Positions 33,237 to 42,474 of a stretch of DNA of 55,990 bases are shown piece by piece (within the stretch, counting starts at the first letter, position 1; every line of letters begins with the position of its first letter). The notes beneath the pieces are model-generated. The model did no database searches. It had not been told where the DNA came from and saw nothing but the letters and a program-made list of their open reading frames with translations. The stretch spans positions 1 to 55,990 of the forward strand of contig JALLOH010000007.1 in assembly GCA_027717655.1 (NCBI GenBank), read 5' to 3'. The DNA comes from Acidobacteriia bacterium AH_259_A11_L15 (GTDB lineage Bacteria > Acidobacteriota > Terriglobia > Acidiferrales > 2-02-FULL-67-57). The position numbers were made by a program, and so were the translations under genes.

Positions 33237-34733
33237 TCAGCGGAGCGGCCCCCGGCCACCACCGGCGAGCGCGGCCCCCAAGATGAATACCGGGATGATC
33301 TCCAGCCGCCCCATCCACATGACAAGAATCAAGGTGAGCTTGGCCGGCCAGAGCAGAGTGGGGTGAGTAATGCCGGTTGACAGGCCGACGTTGCTCTGCG
33401 CGGAGGCCACCTCCAGGATGACGTCGCTGAGGGTGAACCCATGGGGAACAATGTGCAGCAGAAAGAGGACAGCCATCCAGAGCAGCGTCGCCCAGAGGGC
33501 CGCCAGGACACCGGCAGCGCGCACCAGGCGGTCGGCCTCCGCCTCCGAGAGCACCTCGTCGTCCATTGGGTAGCGCATCAACTGGTGCCGGGTGAGCAAC
33601 ACTCGCTGGAAGCGCCAGCGCAGGCCGCGGTAGAGCGTGACCACTCGCAGCAGCTTCAGGCCGCCGCAGGTCGAGCCGGCTACCCCGCCCAGGATCATCG
33701 CCAGGCTCAGGAGCAGCTTCGCTGTGGGGCTCCAACCAAGGAGGTCAACGGTTTGGAACCCGGCGGTGGTGAGAGCTGAAGCCCACTGAAACACCGAATC
33801 GAGCCAAACGGATTCCTCGCCGTACCAGCGGTTCTCCAGCAGCAGCAAGACAGCCCCCGCCGCCAGTATCAGCCACAAGGCCTTGTGCTGAGCGTCGCGC
33901 CACAAAGCCGACAGCCGCCCGTGCCGCAGCACCTGATAGTGGGTGACGAAGCTGATGGCGCCCGCCACCATGATGAGGAGAAGCAGAAGGCGCACGCCGG
34001 GACCGTAGGAAGCCATGCTGCCATCGGTCACGCTGAAGCCGCCGGTGGCGATGCCGGTCATGCCGTGGTTCAGGGCTTCCCACCAGGGCATCCCCGCCGC
34101 CCGCAGCAGCAGGACGCTGGCCGTGGTGTAGAACAAGTAAATCCACCAGATGGTGCGCACGGTGGAAGTAACGCTGGGGAGAATTTTCTCTTCCCGCGCC
34201 TCCGAGGAATAGAGGTGGCGTACGCCCAGGACGTGCCGCAGAAGCGACAGCATGAGCACGATCACACCCACGCCGCCCACCCATTCCATCAGCGAGCGCC
34301 ACCACTGCAAAGACGCCGGCAACTGGCTTTCCCGCAGGGCCATGCTGAGTCCGGTGCCGGTGAAACCCGAGAAAGCTTCGAACAGCGCGTTCCAGGGACT
34401 GGTGAATGCCAGGACCGTCAGCGAGGCATCCGAGAGTGCGGCCAGCCGATGAGCGATCCAGAGGATAGGAACCGCGCCCAGCAGCGGAACCAGCAACCAG
34501 CCCAGCGCTGCCACCACCATTCCGTGGTGCAGGCGGGGTGCTTCGGCCCGTCGGCAGAGATGGTAGAACGCTTCCCCGAGGGCAAAAGAGATCCCGGCGG
34601 TCCACAGGAAAGGCGCAATCGCGTACCGCTCGTCGAAATACAGGCAGACCGGCAGGGTGGCCAGCGCCATCAGCCCGGGCACGTGCAGCAGGAGGCCAAG
34701 GCCCCGCAGGATGGTTTGCCCGTAGAGGCTCAC
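33237..34733 (-). CDS. trkH: TrkH/KtrB-family potassium transporter subunit
   Basis: A 498-residue inner-membrane K+ (or Na+/K+) transporter. The four pore loops with their selectivity glycines are visible: FTGTGLSM, GIATGGFSV, ALTTAGFQT and SNVGLSTGI. About ten hydrophobic helices surround them. It lies nine bases downstream of trkA, its cytoplasmic NAD-binding regulator, so the two form an operon. Base usage is that of the chromosome. Confidence 0.92.
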   Translation of the reverse strand: MSLYGQTILRGLGLLLHVPGLMALATLPVCLYFDERYAIAPFLWTAGISFALGEAFYHLCRRAEAPRLHHGMVVAALGWLLVPLLGAVPILWIAHRLAALSDASLTVLAFTSPWNALFEAFSGFTGTGLSMALRESQLPASLQWWRSLMEWVGGVGVIVLMLSLLRHVLGVRHLYSSEAREEKILPSVTSTVRTIWWIYLFYTTASVLLLRAAGMPWWEALNHGMTGIATGGFSVTDGSMASYGPGVRLLLLLIMVAGAISFVTHYQVLRHGRLSALWRDAQHKALWLILAAGAVLLLLENRWYGEESVWLDSVFQWASALTTAGFQTVDLLGWSPTAKLLLSLAMILGGVAGSTCGGLKLLRVVTLYRGLRWRFQRVLLTRHQLMRYPMDDEVLSEAEADRLVRAAGVLAALWATLLWMAVLFLLHIVPHGFTLSDVILEVASAQSNVGLSTGITHPTLLWPAKLTLILVMWMGRLEIIPVFILGAALAGGGRGPLR

Positions 34734-34742
34734 GCCGGCGCC

Positions 34743-35405
34743 TCAGCCGGTGAAGGCTTTCAGTTGCTTGTCGCTCAAGGGCTTCAGCACGAACACGGTC
34801 ACGTGGTCGCCGGCTTGCAGCACCGTCTTGCCGTCGGGCAGGTGAGTTTCCTTGGCCCGCCGGACCAGGAGGACCAACACGCCCTCCGGCAAGAGGCCTT
34901 TCTTGCCGGCCTCGGCCAGAGCTGTTCCGACCAGCGGCGAGTCCTCCTTGGTAGTGATCTGAAACACTTGGCCGCCACCGGGCAAGGTGACCACATCCTC
35001 GAAGGACGGTTGCGTGAGCACGCCATACAAGTGCTGGGCGACGATTACTTCCGGGTCCACCAGCACGTGCACCCCCAGGCGCTCGAACAGCCCCTGGTGC
35101 TCTTTCTCGTTGACCACGCTCACCAGCGTCTTGATGCCCCGCTCGGCGCCCAGGAACATAGCCATCAGGTTGGCCGAATCGTCGCTGGTCACCGCCACCA
35201 GGGCGTCGGCCTTCTCCGCCCCCGCCTCGTCGAGGATGCCGCCTTGTCCGATGTCGGCGTGGAGAACCGTGGCGTCGAACGTCTGGGAGGCCTCTTGCGC
35301 CCGCTTTTCGTTGGATTCGATGAGGACGACGTTGTGGCCGTCCTTCAACGCCAGCTTCACCAGGCTCGAACCCACCGGCCCGGCGCCCACGATGAGGAGG
35401 TACAT
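34743..35405 (-). CDS. trkA: TrkA-type potassium channel regulatory subunit
   Basis: The 220-residue protein has one RCK unit: an N-terminal Rossmann domain (YLLIVGAGPVGSSLVKLA, acidic Glu at IESNEKRA) that binds NAD(H), and a TrkA-C domain (about residues 130-215, FQITTKEDSPLVGTALAE). It is a KtrA-type single-unit regulator rather than the double E. coli TrkA. ATG 35405 gives the family N-terminus; the frame stays open further upstream but nothing there resembles the family. trkH follows nine bases later. Confidence 0.92.
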   Translation of the reverse strand: MYLLIVGAGPVGSSLVKLALKDGHNVVLIESNEKRAQEASQTFDATVLHADIGQGGILDEAGAEKADALVAVTSDDSANLMAMFLGAERGIKTLVSVVNEKEHQGLFERLGVHVLVDPEVIVAQHLYGVLTQPSFEDVVTLPGGGQVFQITTKEDSPLVGTALAEAGKKGLLPEGVLVLLVRRAKETHLPDGKTVLQAGDHVTVFVLKPLSDKQLKAFTG

Positions 35406-35541
35406 GGCGGCTAGTCTAGCCGAGCGCAAACCGCGGGTGCAACCGCGCACTCGCGCGGCGGCCCGGAATTTGCTGCCAGCGGGTGCGGGATGAAGTAGGA
35501 TAGAGTCTTCCCATGCGAAAGGCTGTCGGAAAGGTGCACCC

Positions 35542-36444
35542 ATGAAGATCGGGGTCAGCGGGTCTACCGGGCTGGTGGGCTCGGCTCTGGTTCCCTTCCT
35601 CACTACGAGTGGCCACCAGGTGGTTCGCCTGGTGCGCTCGAAGCCGAACCCGGGCGAGGTCTACTGGAGCCCGGGCGAGGGGCGCCTGGACGCCTCGGGC
35701 CTGGAGGGGCTGGAGGCGGTGGTGCACCTGGCCGGCGAGAACATCACCGGGCGCTGGACGCCGGCCAAGAAGGCCCGCATCCGCGAGAGCCGCGTCCAGG
35801 GCACGCAGTTGCTGGCTGGGAGTTTGGCAGAGCTACCGCAACCGCCGAAAGTGCTGGTCTGCGCCTCGGCCATCGGCTACTACGGCGACCGGGGCGAAGA
35901 AGTATTGCAAGAAGCCAGCCCGCCGGGTTCGAACTTCCTGGCCGAAGTCTGCCAGGCATGGGAGGCGGCCTCACAGCCGGCGTCGCAGAAAGGCATCCGA
36001 GTCGTGAGCCTGCGGATTGGGGTGGTGCTCAGCGCGCGGGGCGGCGCTCTGGGACAGATGCTCCTGCCCTTCAAGCTGGGCGTGGGCGGCAAGATCGGCA
36101 GCGGCAGGCAGTACCTGAGTTGGATCGCCATCGACGACCTGGTCGGGGTCATCCACCACGCGCTGACCACGGATTCCCTGCAGGGGCCGGTAAACACGGT
36201 GGCCCCGCAAACAGTCACCAACCTGGAGTTCACGAAGACGCTGGGCCGAGTGCTGGGCCGCCCGACCCTGTTTCCTCTGCCGGCCTTTGCCGCCCGGTGG
36301 GTGTTTGGCCAGATGGCCGACGAGTTGTTGCTGGCCAGCGCCCGGGTGGAGCCGGCGCGGCTGAAGGCCTCCGGCTACGTTTTCCGCACGCCCGACCTGG
36401 AAGGAGCCCTGCGGCGCCTGTTGGGAAAAACAAGAGCAGCGTAA
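35542..36444 (+). CDS. TIGR01777-family epimerase (SDR39U1/YfcH-like)
   Basis: A 300-residue NAD(P)-binding extended short-chain dehydrogenase. The Rossmann motif GVSGSTGLVGSALVPFL starts the protein. RWTPAKKARIRESRVQGT, CASAIGYYGDRG and the C-terminal DUF1731-like domain (FPLPAFAARWVFGQMADE) are family markers. The substrate of the family is not established. ATG 35542 follows GGAAAGG. It diverges from trkA across about 136 bases. Confidence 0.88.
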   Translation: MKIGVSGSTGLVGSALVPFLTTSGHQVVRLVRSKPNPGEVYWSPGEGRLDASGLEGLEAVVHLAGENITGRWTPAKKARIRESRVQGTQLLAGSLAELPQPPKVLVCASAIGYYGDRGEEVLQEASPPGSNFLAEVCQAWEAASQPASQKGIRVVSLRIGVVLSARGGALGQMLLPFKLGVGGKIGSGRQYLSWIAIDDLVGVIHHALTTDSLQGPVNTVAPQTVTNLEFTKTLGRVLGRPTLFPLPAFAARWVFGQMADELLLASARVEPARLKASGYVFRTPDLEGALRRLLGKTRAA

Positions 36445-36480
36445 GTCGCCGTTGGGATAGACTGAATCAAGGGGGTGGCA

Positions 36481-36897
36481 GTGAGAAAATACCGGCAACC
36501 GGGCTACATGGACCGGGACGAGCGCGAGAAGCGCGAGCGAAAGTCGCAGCCCCGCGCCTCCCGGGAGACAACCGGGCCGCGCTCCCCGCAGATGCCCGGG
36601 CAGCGGACCCTCTCCCGCTGTGCCCAGTGCGGGACCATCCTGCCCCCGTCATTGGACGTGTCCGGTCAGTGCCCGAAGTGCGGCTTCGAACTGCACTCCT
36701 GCAAGCAGTGCGGCCACTTCGACGCCAGCGCCCGCTTCGAGTGTACCCAGCCCATCCCGAAACGAATCCCCCGCAAGGACGCCCGCAACGACTGCGAGTC
36801 CTACTCGCTGCGGGTGTCGGTGGAGCGCGACACTTCCGGGGTGGGGTTGCGCCCGCAGGATGCCCGGCGGGCGTTCGAGAACCTCTTCAAGAAATAA
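36481..36897 (+). CDS. Zinc-ribbon protein, unknown
   Basis: This 138-residue basic protein has three zinc-type cysteine pairs in its middle: CAQCGT, CPKCGFEL and CKQCGHF, plus a further Cys in FECTQP and one in DCESY. The N-terminal 40 residues are charged and probably disordered (MDRDEREKRERKSQ). No enzymatic domain is seen. GTG 36481 is preferred over GTG 36475 because AAGGGGG is five bases upstream. It follows the epimerase by 36 bases and may be co-transcribed. Its stop is directly adjacent to that of malQ on the other strand. Confidence 0.75.
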   Translation: MRKYRQPGYMDRDEREKRERKSQPRASRETTGPRSPQMPGQRTLSRCAQCGTILPPSLDVSGQCPKCGFELHSCKQCGHFDASARFECTQPIPKRIPRKDARNDCESYSLRVSVERDTSGVGLRPQDARRAFENLFKK

Positions 36898-39024
36898 TCA
36901 GGCGCGCTTCCGAAGGCGATTCACTTCGCGTAAGGCCTCGACCACTTCCGGCCGCCGACTGAATTCTTCCAGCGCATAGCGGGCCTTTCGCCGCCAGTTG
37001 GGGCGTTGGTCGAGGGTGCCCGGCACATTCTGCGGCTCACTCTCCAGCCACAGGTCCTCCAGGTTGACCATCATCACCCGCGCCGGGCTGTCCGCCAGGT
37101 AACCCAAGCAGGCGCGCAACAACGCCCGCCTATCAGCTGATCGTCGGCGCAGCCAGCCCCGGCGGTGGAGAAAACTGACAACGGCCTGCCGCAGGGCGCG
37201 GCGGTGCTGCCGCAGGCGGCGCGCCTCGGTCCTGCCCACCAAGCCCAGCTTGACCCGCTCTCGGATGTCGCCCCCTTCCCAAAAGCCCGCGAAGGGACGG
37301 AGGTCGTGGGTGTTTAAGCCGGCCGCGGAGTTGCGCGGGACGGGAAGAATCGCCCGGCGGGCGTTGGTGGTGATTTGGAACTGCAGGATGTGGGAGCGCA
37401 GGATGCGGTGGCGGGCCAGCGCCCGCCGGACTTCGCGCGGCAGCATCCCCAGGTCTTCCCCCACGAGGAGGGCTTGGTGCCGGTGCGATTCCAGGGTCAG
37501 GATGGCGTAAAGCTCCTCGGCCGGCTGCCGCACGTAAACGCCGTCGGAGACGCCCAGCCCTTGGGGAATCCAGAACAAGCGGTCCAAGCGCATGACGTGG
37601 TCAATGCGCAGGATGCCCGCCTGGCGAAGAGGGTGGCGCAGGGAGGCGATGAAGTACCGGTAGCCCTGCTCCCGGAGCCTTTCCGGATGTAGCGGCGGCA
37701 GGCCCCAGTCTTGCCCCTTGACGAAGAAATCGTCCGGTGGGGCGCCCCCGGCCGCCTCCAAGGCGAAAACCGAGCGGTGCCGCCAAACGTCGTAGCCGTC
37801 AGGATGGGCGCCCAGCGGCAGGTCGAGATACAGGCGGAGGTCTTTCTGCCGGGCTTTGGCCGAGAGAGCCTGCAACTGCTCCCCGAACCGCCACTGCACG
37901 TAGAGGTGGTAGCGCTCAGCGGTTCCGTCGTAGTCGCCCGACCGGAGCACGCCCTGGCGCTGCCGCTCCGGCCAGGTATACCACGAAGCTCGGTAACGCT
38001 CGCCGGCGGCTCGGAAGCGAGCGTAATCCTTGACATCGGGGTTCTCCCGGAGGAAACCCTGGAAGGCCGCCTGCCGCTCGCCCGGTTGGGCAAAAAAGGT
38101 GCGGGCCAGCTCTTCCAGCACTCGTCGCTTGAGGGCCAGGGCGCGCCGGTAGTCAACCAAGGGAGAGTCGCGCAGGGACTCGAGGTCGCGGCGGTAGTCC
38201 GCGGAAGCCGCCAGCGCCTGTGCCGCGGGCGACCGGCAGAACTCCGGGATGCGAGCAGCGTCCAAATAGAATTCATTCCAAAAAAGGGAGCTGACCGGGT
38301 TGTACGGGCTCGGGGAGAAGGGCTGGTCCAAAAAGGTGGCCACCAGCGGCAGGCTACCCACCACGCCGGCCCCGAGACCGGCGGCCCAGTCAAGCAGAGC
38401 TTCCAAGTCGGTCAAATCGCCTCCGCCGGGGCTGCGCTGCGAGTGCAGGGCGTAGAGGGGAATAAAAACGCCCCAGGAACTCACTGCTTCATTCGGCGCC
38501 GGGTAGGCCTGCCGGGGCGAGACGATCAGCAACGCCTCGAAGGATTGCCCCCGAACCTGCACACGCAAGCGGTGATAACCGCAGGGCAACCCGTCGGGCA
38601 GCGGAAGCTGCCTGGCCACGTACCGGACGCCTTCGAGCCTGGCGCGTGCTGGGGTGGGCAGGCGGCTCAATGGACAGGTCCAGCTTCGCTGTTCGCCGGA
38701 TTCAATCCGGAGAGCGCAGGCAGCCGACGATTCAGCCCAGGCGGCCGGCAGGCGCAGAGTGACGCTGCTCGGTTGCCCCGCCCAGGCCACCACCACCGGT
38801 TCCAAAACACGCCGCCAGAGTTGCTGCCGACGCTCGCGCAGGGCGGCGGGGATGTCCGCCAGGGTTTCGACGGGAGCACCCAGCACGCGCAGAGTCGCCA
38901 GCATCCCCTGGGGGGTGGCCCGCTTGCGGCGGCGGTCGAAGACGCTGTAGTAGCCGGTTTGGATGCCGTACAGGCGGGCCAACTCTTGCAGGTCGCGCAA
39001 CGGCGGGTTCGCCTGCCCAGCCAA
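36898..39024 (-). CDS. malQ: 4-alpha-glucanotransferase (amylomaltase)
   Basis: MalQ (GH77) transfers alpha-1,4-glucan chains during maltodextrin or glycogen use. Catalytic-region motifs are LRIDHVMRLDRLFWIP (Asp nucleophile), LLVGEDLGMLP (Glu acid/base) and LNTHDLRPFAGFW (Asp stabiliser). At 708 residues it is the long, E. coli-like form with an N-terminal beta-rich extension (about residues 50-170). The TTG start at 39024 follows GGAGGGG. No other glycogen genes are in the window. Confidence 0.9.
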   Translation of the reverse strand: MAGQANPPLRDLQELARLYGIQTGYYSVFDRRRKRATPQGMLATLRVLGAPVETLADIPAALRERRQQLWRRVLEPVVVAWAGQPSSVTLRLPAAWAESSAACALRIESGEQRSWTCPLSRLPTPARARLEGVRYVARQLPLPDGLPCGYHRLRVQVRGQSFEALLIVSPRQAYPAPNEAVSSWGVFIPLYALHSQRSPGGGDLTDLEALLDWAAGLGAGVVGSLPLVATFLDQPFSPSPYNPVSSLFWNEFYLDAARIPEFCRSPAAQALAASADYRRDLESLRDSPLVDYRRALALKRRVLEELARTFFAQPGERQAAFQGFLRENPDVKDYARFRAAGERYRASWYTWPERQRQGVLRSGDYDGTAERYHLYVQWRFGEQLQALSAKARQKDLRLYLDLPLGAHPDGYDVWRHRSVFALEAAGGAPPDDFFVKGQDWGLPPLHPERLREQGYRYFIASLRHPLRQAGILRIDHVMRLDRLFWIPQGLGVSDGVYVRQPAEELYAILTLESHRHQALLVGEDLGMLPREVRRALARHRILRSHILQFQITTNARRAILPVPRNSAAGLNTHDLRPFAGFWEGGDIRERVKLGLVGRTEARRLRQHRRALRQAVVSFLHRRGWLRRRSADRRALLRACLGYLADSPARVMMVNLEDLWLESEPQNVPGTLDQRPNWRRKARYALEEFSRRPEVVEALREVNRLRKRA

Positions 39025-39156
39025 CCGGGTGCCCCTCCGAGATTGTGTGTTTGGCGTGCGTGCGTTCGTCAGGGATGAAGTGGAAACCGGCGCGCAGCCG
39101 TTCTCATTGTATCGCGGGGAAGCGCACCGGCAGGAGCGAATCTGCCCGGAGAAAGA

Positions 39157-39567
39157 TTAGCGGGTCGACTTGAGCATGGCGGAGACCAGCAAGCTGACCG
39201 AGCTGATCAACTGCTGCGGCTTGAAGGGCTTTGGCAGGAACAGCAGCACGCCGCCCTGCTGGACAGCCTCCCGGCCTTTGGCCGCCTGCAGCCCGGTGAG
39301 GAAACCCAGCGGAATTTTCTGGGTGGCCTTGTTCGATTTCAGCATGGTCCAAATGTCCGTGTGACCCATGCCGGGCAAAGAGTCATCCAGCAGAATGACG
39401 TCCGGACTCTCGCTCAGGGCCTTGCGCAAGGCATCGCGAGCGTCTCGAGCCAGGACAACTTGGTAGCCTTGCTTGCGGAGCAGAGCGTCGGCCAGTTCCA
39501 ACACCTGGCAATCCCCGTCGGCGACGAGGATTTTCTTGGCCACGCTGGTTGCCATCGTGATCGGCAT
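39157..39567 (-). CDS. Stand-alone response regulator receiver protein
   Basis: A single REC domain of 136 residues: the acidic pocket (ILVADGDCQVLELADALL), phospho-acceptor Asp in DVILLDDSLPGMGH, the Thr in FLTGL and the Lys in FLPKPFKPQQL. There is no output domain, so it acts on a partner protein. The usual Asp-Asp pair is spread here as Asp-Gly-Asp. ATG 39567 is chosen because AAAGG precedes it. No histidine kinase is nearby. Confidence 0.88.
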   Translation of the reverse strand: MPITMATSVAKKILVADGDCQVLELADALLRKQGYQVVLARDARDALRKALSESPDVILLDDSLPGMGHTDIWTMLKSNKATQKIPLGFLTGLQAAKGREAVQQGGVLLFLPKPFKPQQLISSVSLLVSAMLKSTR

Positions 39568-39699
39568 CGCAGCACCTTTCAAGGCCCTCCAGGGTCCTAT
39601 CCTACAAGTCCTTGAAACTACAAGAAATAGGAAGAAGGTCTCCCTTTCGGTAGGAAAAGGGTCCCGGCAGGTATCCCAAAACGGAATAGAACCGGCTAG

Positions 39700-39921
39700 C
39701 TAACGTTTCTCGATGAGCCGGCGTGCCTCGGCCAGGACTTTCTCTTCGGCCGCCGCCCGGTCCTTGTCCTGCGCCGCGGCCAGCCGGGCCCCGGCGCCGG
39801 GGATATCAATCTCCGCCTTGGCGTGGTAGACATCTCCCAGCCGGTAGGAAGTGATGGCCACCGTGTAGCCGCCCACCTGTTCCCTGCGGCGGGAATGGTC
39901 TTCGGGGATTCGTTCCGGCAT
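39700..39921 (-). CDS. Small conserved-looking protein, unknown
   Basis: A 73-residue soluble protein with a clear GAGGAG Shine-Dalgarno site before ATG 39921. It begins MPERIPEDHSRRREQVGGYT, has a central strand region (TVAITSYRLGDVYHAKAEID) and ends in a charged helix (AAAEEKVLAEARRLIEKR). No signal peptide, cysteine or known domain is seen. It stands alone on the minus strand between a response regulator and a decayed gene. Confidence 0.65.
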   Translation of the reverse strand: MPERIPEDHSRRREQVGGYTVAITSYRLGDVYHAKAEIDIPGAGARLAAAQDKDRAAAEEKVLAEARRLIEKR

Positions 39922-40027
39922 CCTGCACTCCTCGCCTGCGTTGGTGTTTGCCCGAGTCTAGCACAATCGCGTCCGTGGCGAGCTAGCTTCGTGGACGTTT
40001 CCGCGTTCCGGCGCTAGACTCGGGCCC

Positions 40028-40358
40028 ATGGGGGTGCGCATCGGCTGTTGCGGATTCCCTGTCGTGCAGCGGCGCCGGCCGGCTGGGGCCGGTGCTCTTT
40101 CAACTGCCGCCCAGCTTTGGCGCCGACTGGACATTGCTGAAAAAGTTCCTCCAGCTTCGGCCGCGCGCGTTTCGCTTTGCGCTCGAATTCCGTCACCCCT
40201 CCTGGCACGTGGAACCGACCTATGCCCTGCTGCGTCACTATGAGGCGGCGCTGTGCCTGGCGGAAACCGAAAAGGAAGGCCTGGTCGACGTCTATGCCTA
40301 CTGCAAGCACGAAGAAGCGGGGCGCGCGCCCGCCTACGCGCGTCGCCTGCTCTGCTGA
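40028..40358 (+). pseudogene. Decayed DUF72 gene with internal deletions and a frameshift
   Basis: Three pieces of a DUF72 protein can be read. The N-terminus MGVRIGCCGFPV is in one frame. PVLFQLPPSFGADWTLLKKF followed by FRFALEFRHPSWHVEPTYAL and ALCLAETE is in another frame. The C-terminal VYAYCKHEEAGRAPAYARRL follows. Against a normal DUF72 protein of about 240-270 residues, roughly 80 residues are missing after the N-terminus, with a frame change at the join, and about 40 are missing before the C-terminal piece. It is a relic and probably makes no functional protein. Confidence 0.75.
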
Positions 40359-40364
40359 GCGGTG

Positions 40365-40373
40365 TGCTAGAAT
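40365..40373 (+). promoter_or_regulatory. Extended -10 of the M20 peptidase gene
   Basis: TGC-TAGAAT lies 33 bases before the ATG at 40407, directly after the decayed DUF72 gene. No good -35 is seen. Confidence 0.4.
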
Positions 40374-40406
40374 GGCAGTCGCCCTAGACCCGTTCAGGAG
40401 ACTGTG

Positions 40407-41798
40407 ATGCAACACGTAGTTGACTTCATCCAGGCGAACCACGACCGTTACATCGAGGAACTGCGCGAGTTCTGCGCCATCCCCAGCGTCAGCACCAAGA
40501 ACGAGCACAAGAAGGACCTGGAGCGCTGCGCCCAATGGCTAGCCGACCACCTGCGAAAGATCGGGATGGAAAACGTGGAGGTCATCCCCACCAAGGGTCA
40601 CCCCATCCTCTACGCCGACTGGCTGCATGCCCCGGGGCAGCCCACCTTGCTCTTCTACGGCCACTATGACGTGCAGCCGCCGGAGCCGCTGGAGCTGTGG
40701 GAGTCGCCCCCGTTCGAGTTGACGCTGCGGGAGGGCAACCTCTACGCCCGCGGGGTGGTGGACGATAAGGGCCAAGTTTTCATTCACTTAAAGGCGATTG
40801 AGGCGTTCCTGCGGGACGGGGGCCGGCTGCCGGTGAACATCAAGATGATGATCGAAGGCGAAGAAGAAGTAGGCAGCGAGAACATCGGCACCTTTATCGA
40901 GGAGGAAAAGGGCCGCCTGGAGTGCAACGCGCTGATGGTGTCCGACACCTCGATGCTCGGCCGGGGCCTCCCCTCGGTTTGCTACGGGTTGCGCGGGCTG
41001 TGCTACTTCGAGGTAGAGGTGGAGGGGCCGAAGCAGGACCTGCACTCGGGCTCCTTCGGGGGCGGGGTGCCCAACCCCATCAACATCCTTTGCGAGATGA
41101 TGGCCAAGCTCCACGACAAGCACGGCCGGGTGGCCATTCCCGGCTTCTACAATGGGGTGCGGGCGTTGAGCAAGAAGGAGCGGCAGCAATTGCGTCGCCT
41201 CCCCTTCAGCGAAAAGGGGTTCCAGCAGACGACCGGCGCCCGCAAGCTGGTGGGCGAGAAGGGCTACACAACGGTGGAGCGCATCTGGGCGCGGCCCACC
41301 CTCGACATCAACGGCATCTTCGGGGGTTACACCGGCGAAGGGGCCAAGACGGTGATCGGCTCCAAAGCCACGGCCAAGTTTTCTACCCGCCTGGTGCCGA
41401 ATCAGGACCCGGCCAAGATCACCAAGCTGGTGCGCCGGCACATCGAGCGGCTGGCGCCGCCCAGTGTGAAGGTGACCTTCAAGGTGCACAGCGAAGGCAA
41501 GCCCTGGGTGGCGCCCTTCGACCATCCCATCGTCCAGGCGGGACGGCGCGCCCTGGAGAAAGGGTTCGAGAAGCCGGCGGTATTCATTCGCGAGGGCGGC
41601 TCCATCCCCCTGGTCACCACCATGTACGAGGAGTTCGGCAGGCCCTGTGTGCTGCTGGGCTTCGGGCTGCCCGACGAGAACGCACACGCGCCCAACGAGC
41701 ATATGAACCTGGAAAACTACCTGAAGGGTATCCTGAGCATCGCCTACTTCTACCACGAGGCAAGCCAGGCCAGCGGGAAAGGGGTCGAGGCGAGCTGA
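40407..41798 (+). CDS. M20-family dipeptidase
   Basis: A 463-residue zinc metallopeptidase of the M20 family (carnosinase/CNDP-like dipeptidase). The zinc and catalytic motifs are LLFYGHYDVQPPEPLELW (His-x-Asp), ARGVVDDKGQ (bridging Asp), EGEEEVGSENI (Glu-Glu pair) and SDTSMLG. The dimerisation domain occupies about residues 200-330. It hydrolyses small peptides or acylated amino acids in the cytoplasm; the substrate is not defined. ATG 40407 follows CAGGAG. The gene ends in a strong terminator at 41813-41836. Confidence 0.9.
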   Translation: MQHVVDFIQANHDRYIEELREFCAIPSVSTKNEHKKDLERCAQWLADHLRKIGMENVEVIPTKGHPILYADWLHAPGQPTLLFYGHYDVQPPEPLELWESPPFELTLREGNLYARGVVDDKGQVFIHLKAIEAFLRDGGRLPVNIKMMIEGEEEVGSENIGTFIEEEKGRLECNALMVSDTSMLGRGLPSVCYGLRGLCYFEVEVEGPKQDLHSGSFGGGVPNPINILCEMMAKLHDKHGRVAIPGFYNGVRALSKKERQQLRRLPFSEKGFQQTTGARKLVGEKGYTTVERIWARPTLDINGIFGGYTGEGAKTVIGSKATAKFSTRLVPNQDPAKITKLVRRHIERLAPPSVKVTFKVHSEGKPWVAPFDHPIVQAGRRALEKGFEKPAVFIREGGSIPLVTTMYEEFGRPCVLLGFGLPDENAHAPNEHMNLENYLKGILSIAYFYHEASQASGKGVEAS

Positions 41799-41812
41799 GG
41801 CAACCGGCTCGG

Positions 41813-41836
41813 AAGCCGCATTTTTAGCGGCTTTTT
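41813..41836 (+). terminator. Rho-independent terminator of the M20 gene
   Basis: AAGCCGC (41813-41819) pairs with GCGGCTT (41827-41833) across an ATTTTTA loop, followed by a T run to 41836. It lies 15 bases after the M20 stop and directly before the HU promoter. Confidence 0.85.
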
Positions 41837-41839
41837 CTC

Positions 41840-41868
41840 TTGTCAGCCCCTACGGCTTTGGGTATAGT
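41840..41868 (+). promoter_or_regulatory. Promoter of the HU gene
   Basis: TTGTCA (41840-41845), a 17-base spacer and TATAGT (41863-41868). The leader is about 75 bases and contains AAAGGAG before the ATG. Confidence 0.7.
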
Positions 41869-41949
41869 AGCGCCCGGTAGGAGAGCCCGTGGGTCGGGGA
41901 GTCCAGGGGTCGTCCCCACAATTTCTTGAAGAAAGGAGAAGAGCAAACA

Positions 41950-42237
41950 ATGGCGAAAACGATGACGAAGAGCAAGATCGTGGCGCACATGGCGGACAAG
42001 TGTGACATCTCAAAGGTAACCACCAATGCGTTCTTCGAGGAGCTATTCAAGCTGGCAGTGAGGGAAACGAAAGGCGCCGGCAAGTTTGTGATCCCGGGCT
42101 TGGGCCGTGCCGTGAAGCGCCACAGCAAGGCGCGCATGGGCCGTAACCCGCAGACCGGCGAGGCCATCAAGATCAAGGCAAAGACTGTCGTCCGTCTGCG
42201 CCCGTCGAAGCAATTCAAGGAGGCCATCCTCAGATAG
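41950..42237 (+). CDS. hup: HU-family DNA-binding protein
   Basis: HU compacts and bends DNA. The 95-residue protein has the two N-terminal helices (KIVAHMADKCDISKVTTNAF) and the beta-arm region with GAGKFVIPGLGRAV and ARMGRNPQTGEAIKI, including the arm-tip NP. The lysine content and length are standard. It starts at ATG 41950, 11 bases after AAAGGAG, under a good promoter and before a good terminator, so it is a monocistronic, probably well-expressed gene. Confidence 0.92.
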   Translation: MAKTMTKSKIVAHMADKCDISKVTTNAFFEELFKLAVRETKGAGKFVIPGLGRAVKRHSKARMGRNPQTGEAIKIKAKTVVRLRPSKQFKEAILR

Positions 42238-42264
42238 CCACGGTTTTTCTGGGAGTTGTAGGAA

Positions 42265-42306
42265 AAAACCCTCAAGCGACGCTTTCGCCTGCCGCTTGGG
42301 GGTTTT
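42265..42306 (+). terminator. Terminator of the HU gene
   Basis: AAAACCCTCAAGCG (42265-42278) pairs with CGCTTGGGGGTTTT (42293-42306) around a short loop. The A and T ends make it usable in both directions. Confidence 0.8.
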
Positions 42307-42468
42307 ATCTTTCTCCCACCGGCCTCTGGCCTGAAGATCATTCCCCGCCTCGGGCGCGCGGAGAACGTGGGGCGCGTCATCGGGCTGCTGGCTGAGCTCG
42401 ACTGCAACCTGACCGGCCAAGCTCTCCCGTGGACGGGCCGATCCCCGCAGCCCCAACTGCTGGCCTAG
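42307..42468 (+). other. Short open stretch of unknown status
   Basis: A frame runs from about 42307 to the stop at 42466-42468 and contains a segment with coding-like composition (LGRAENVGRVIGLLAELDC). It has no start codon with a ribosome site and sits between the HU terminator and the pncB promoter. It may be the relic of a gene 3' end. I see no other feature here. Confidence 0.2.
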
Positions 42469-42474
42469 GTCGGC

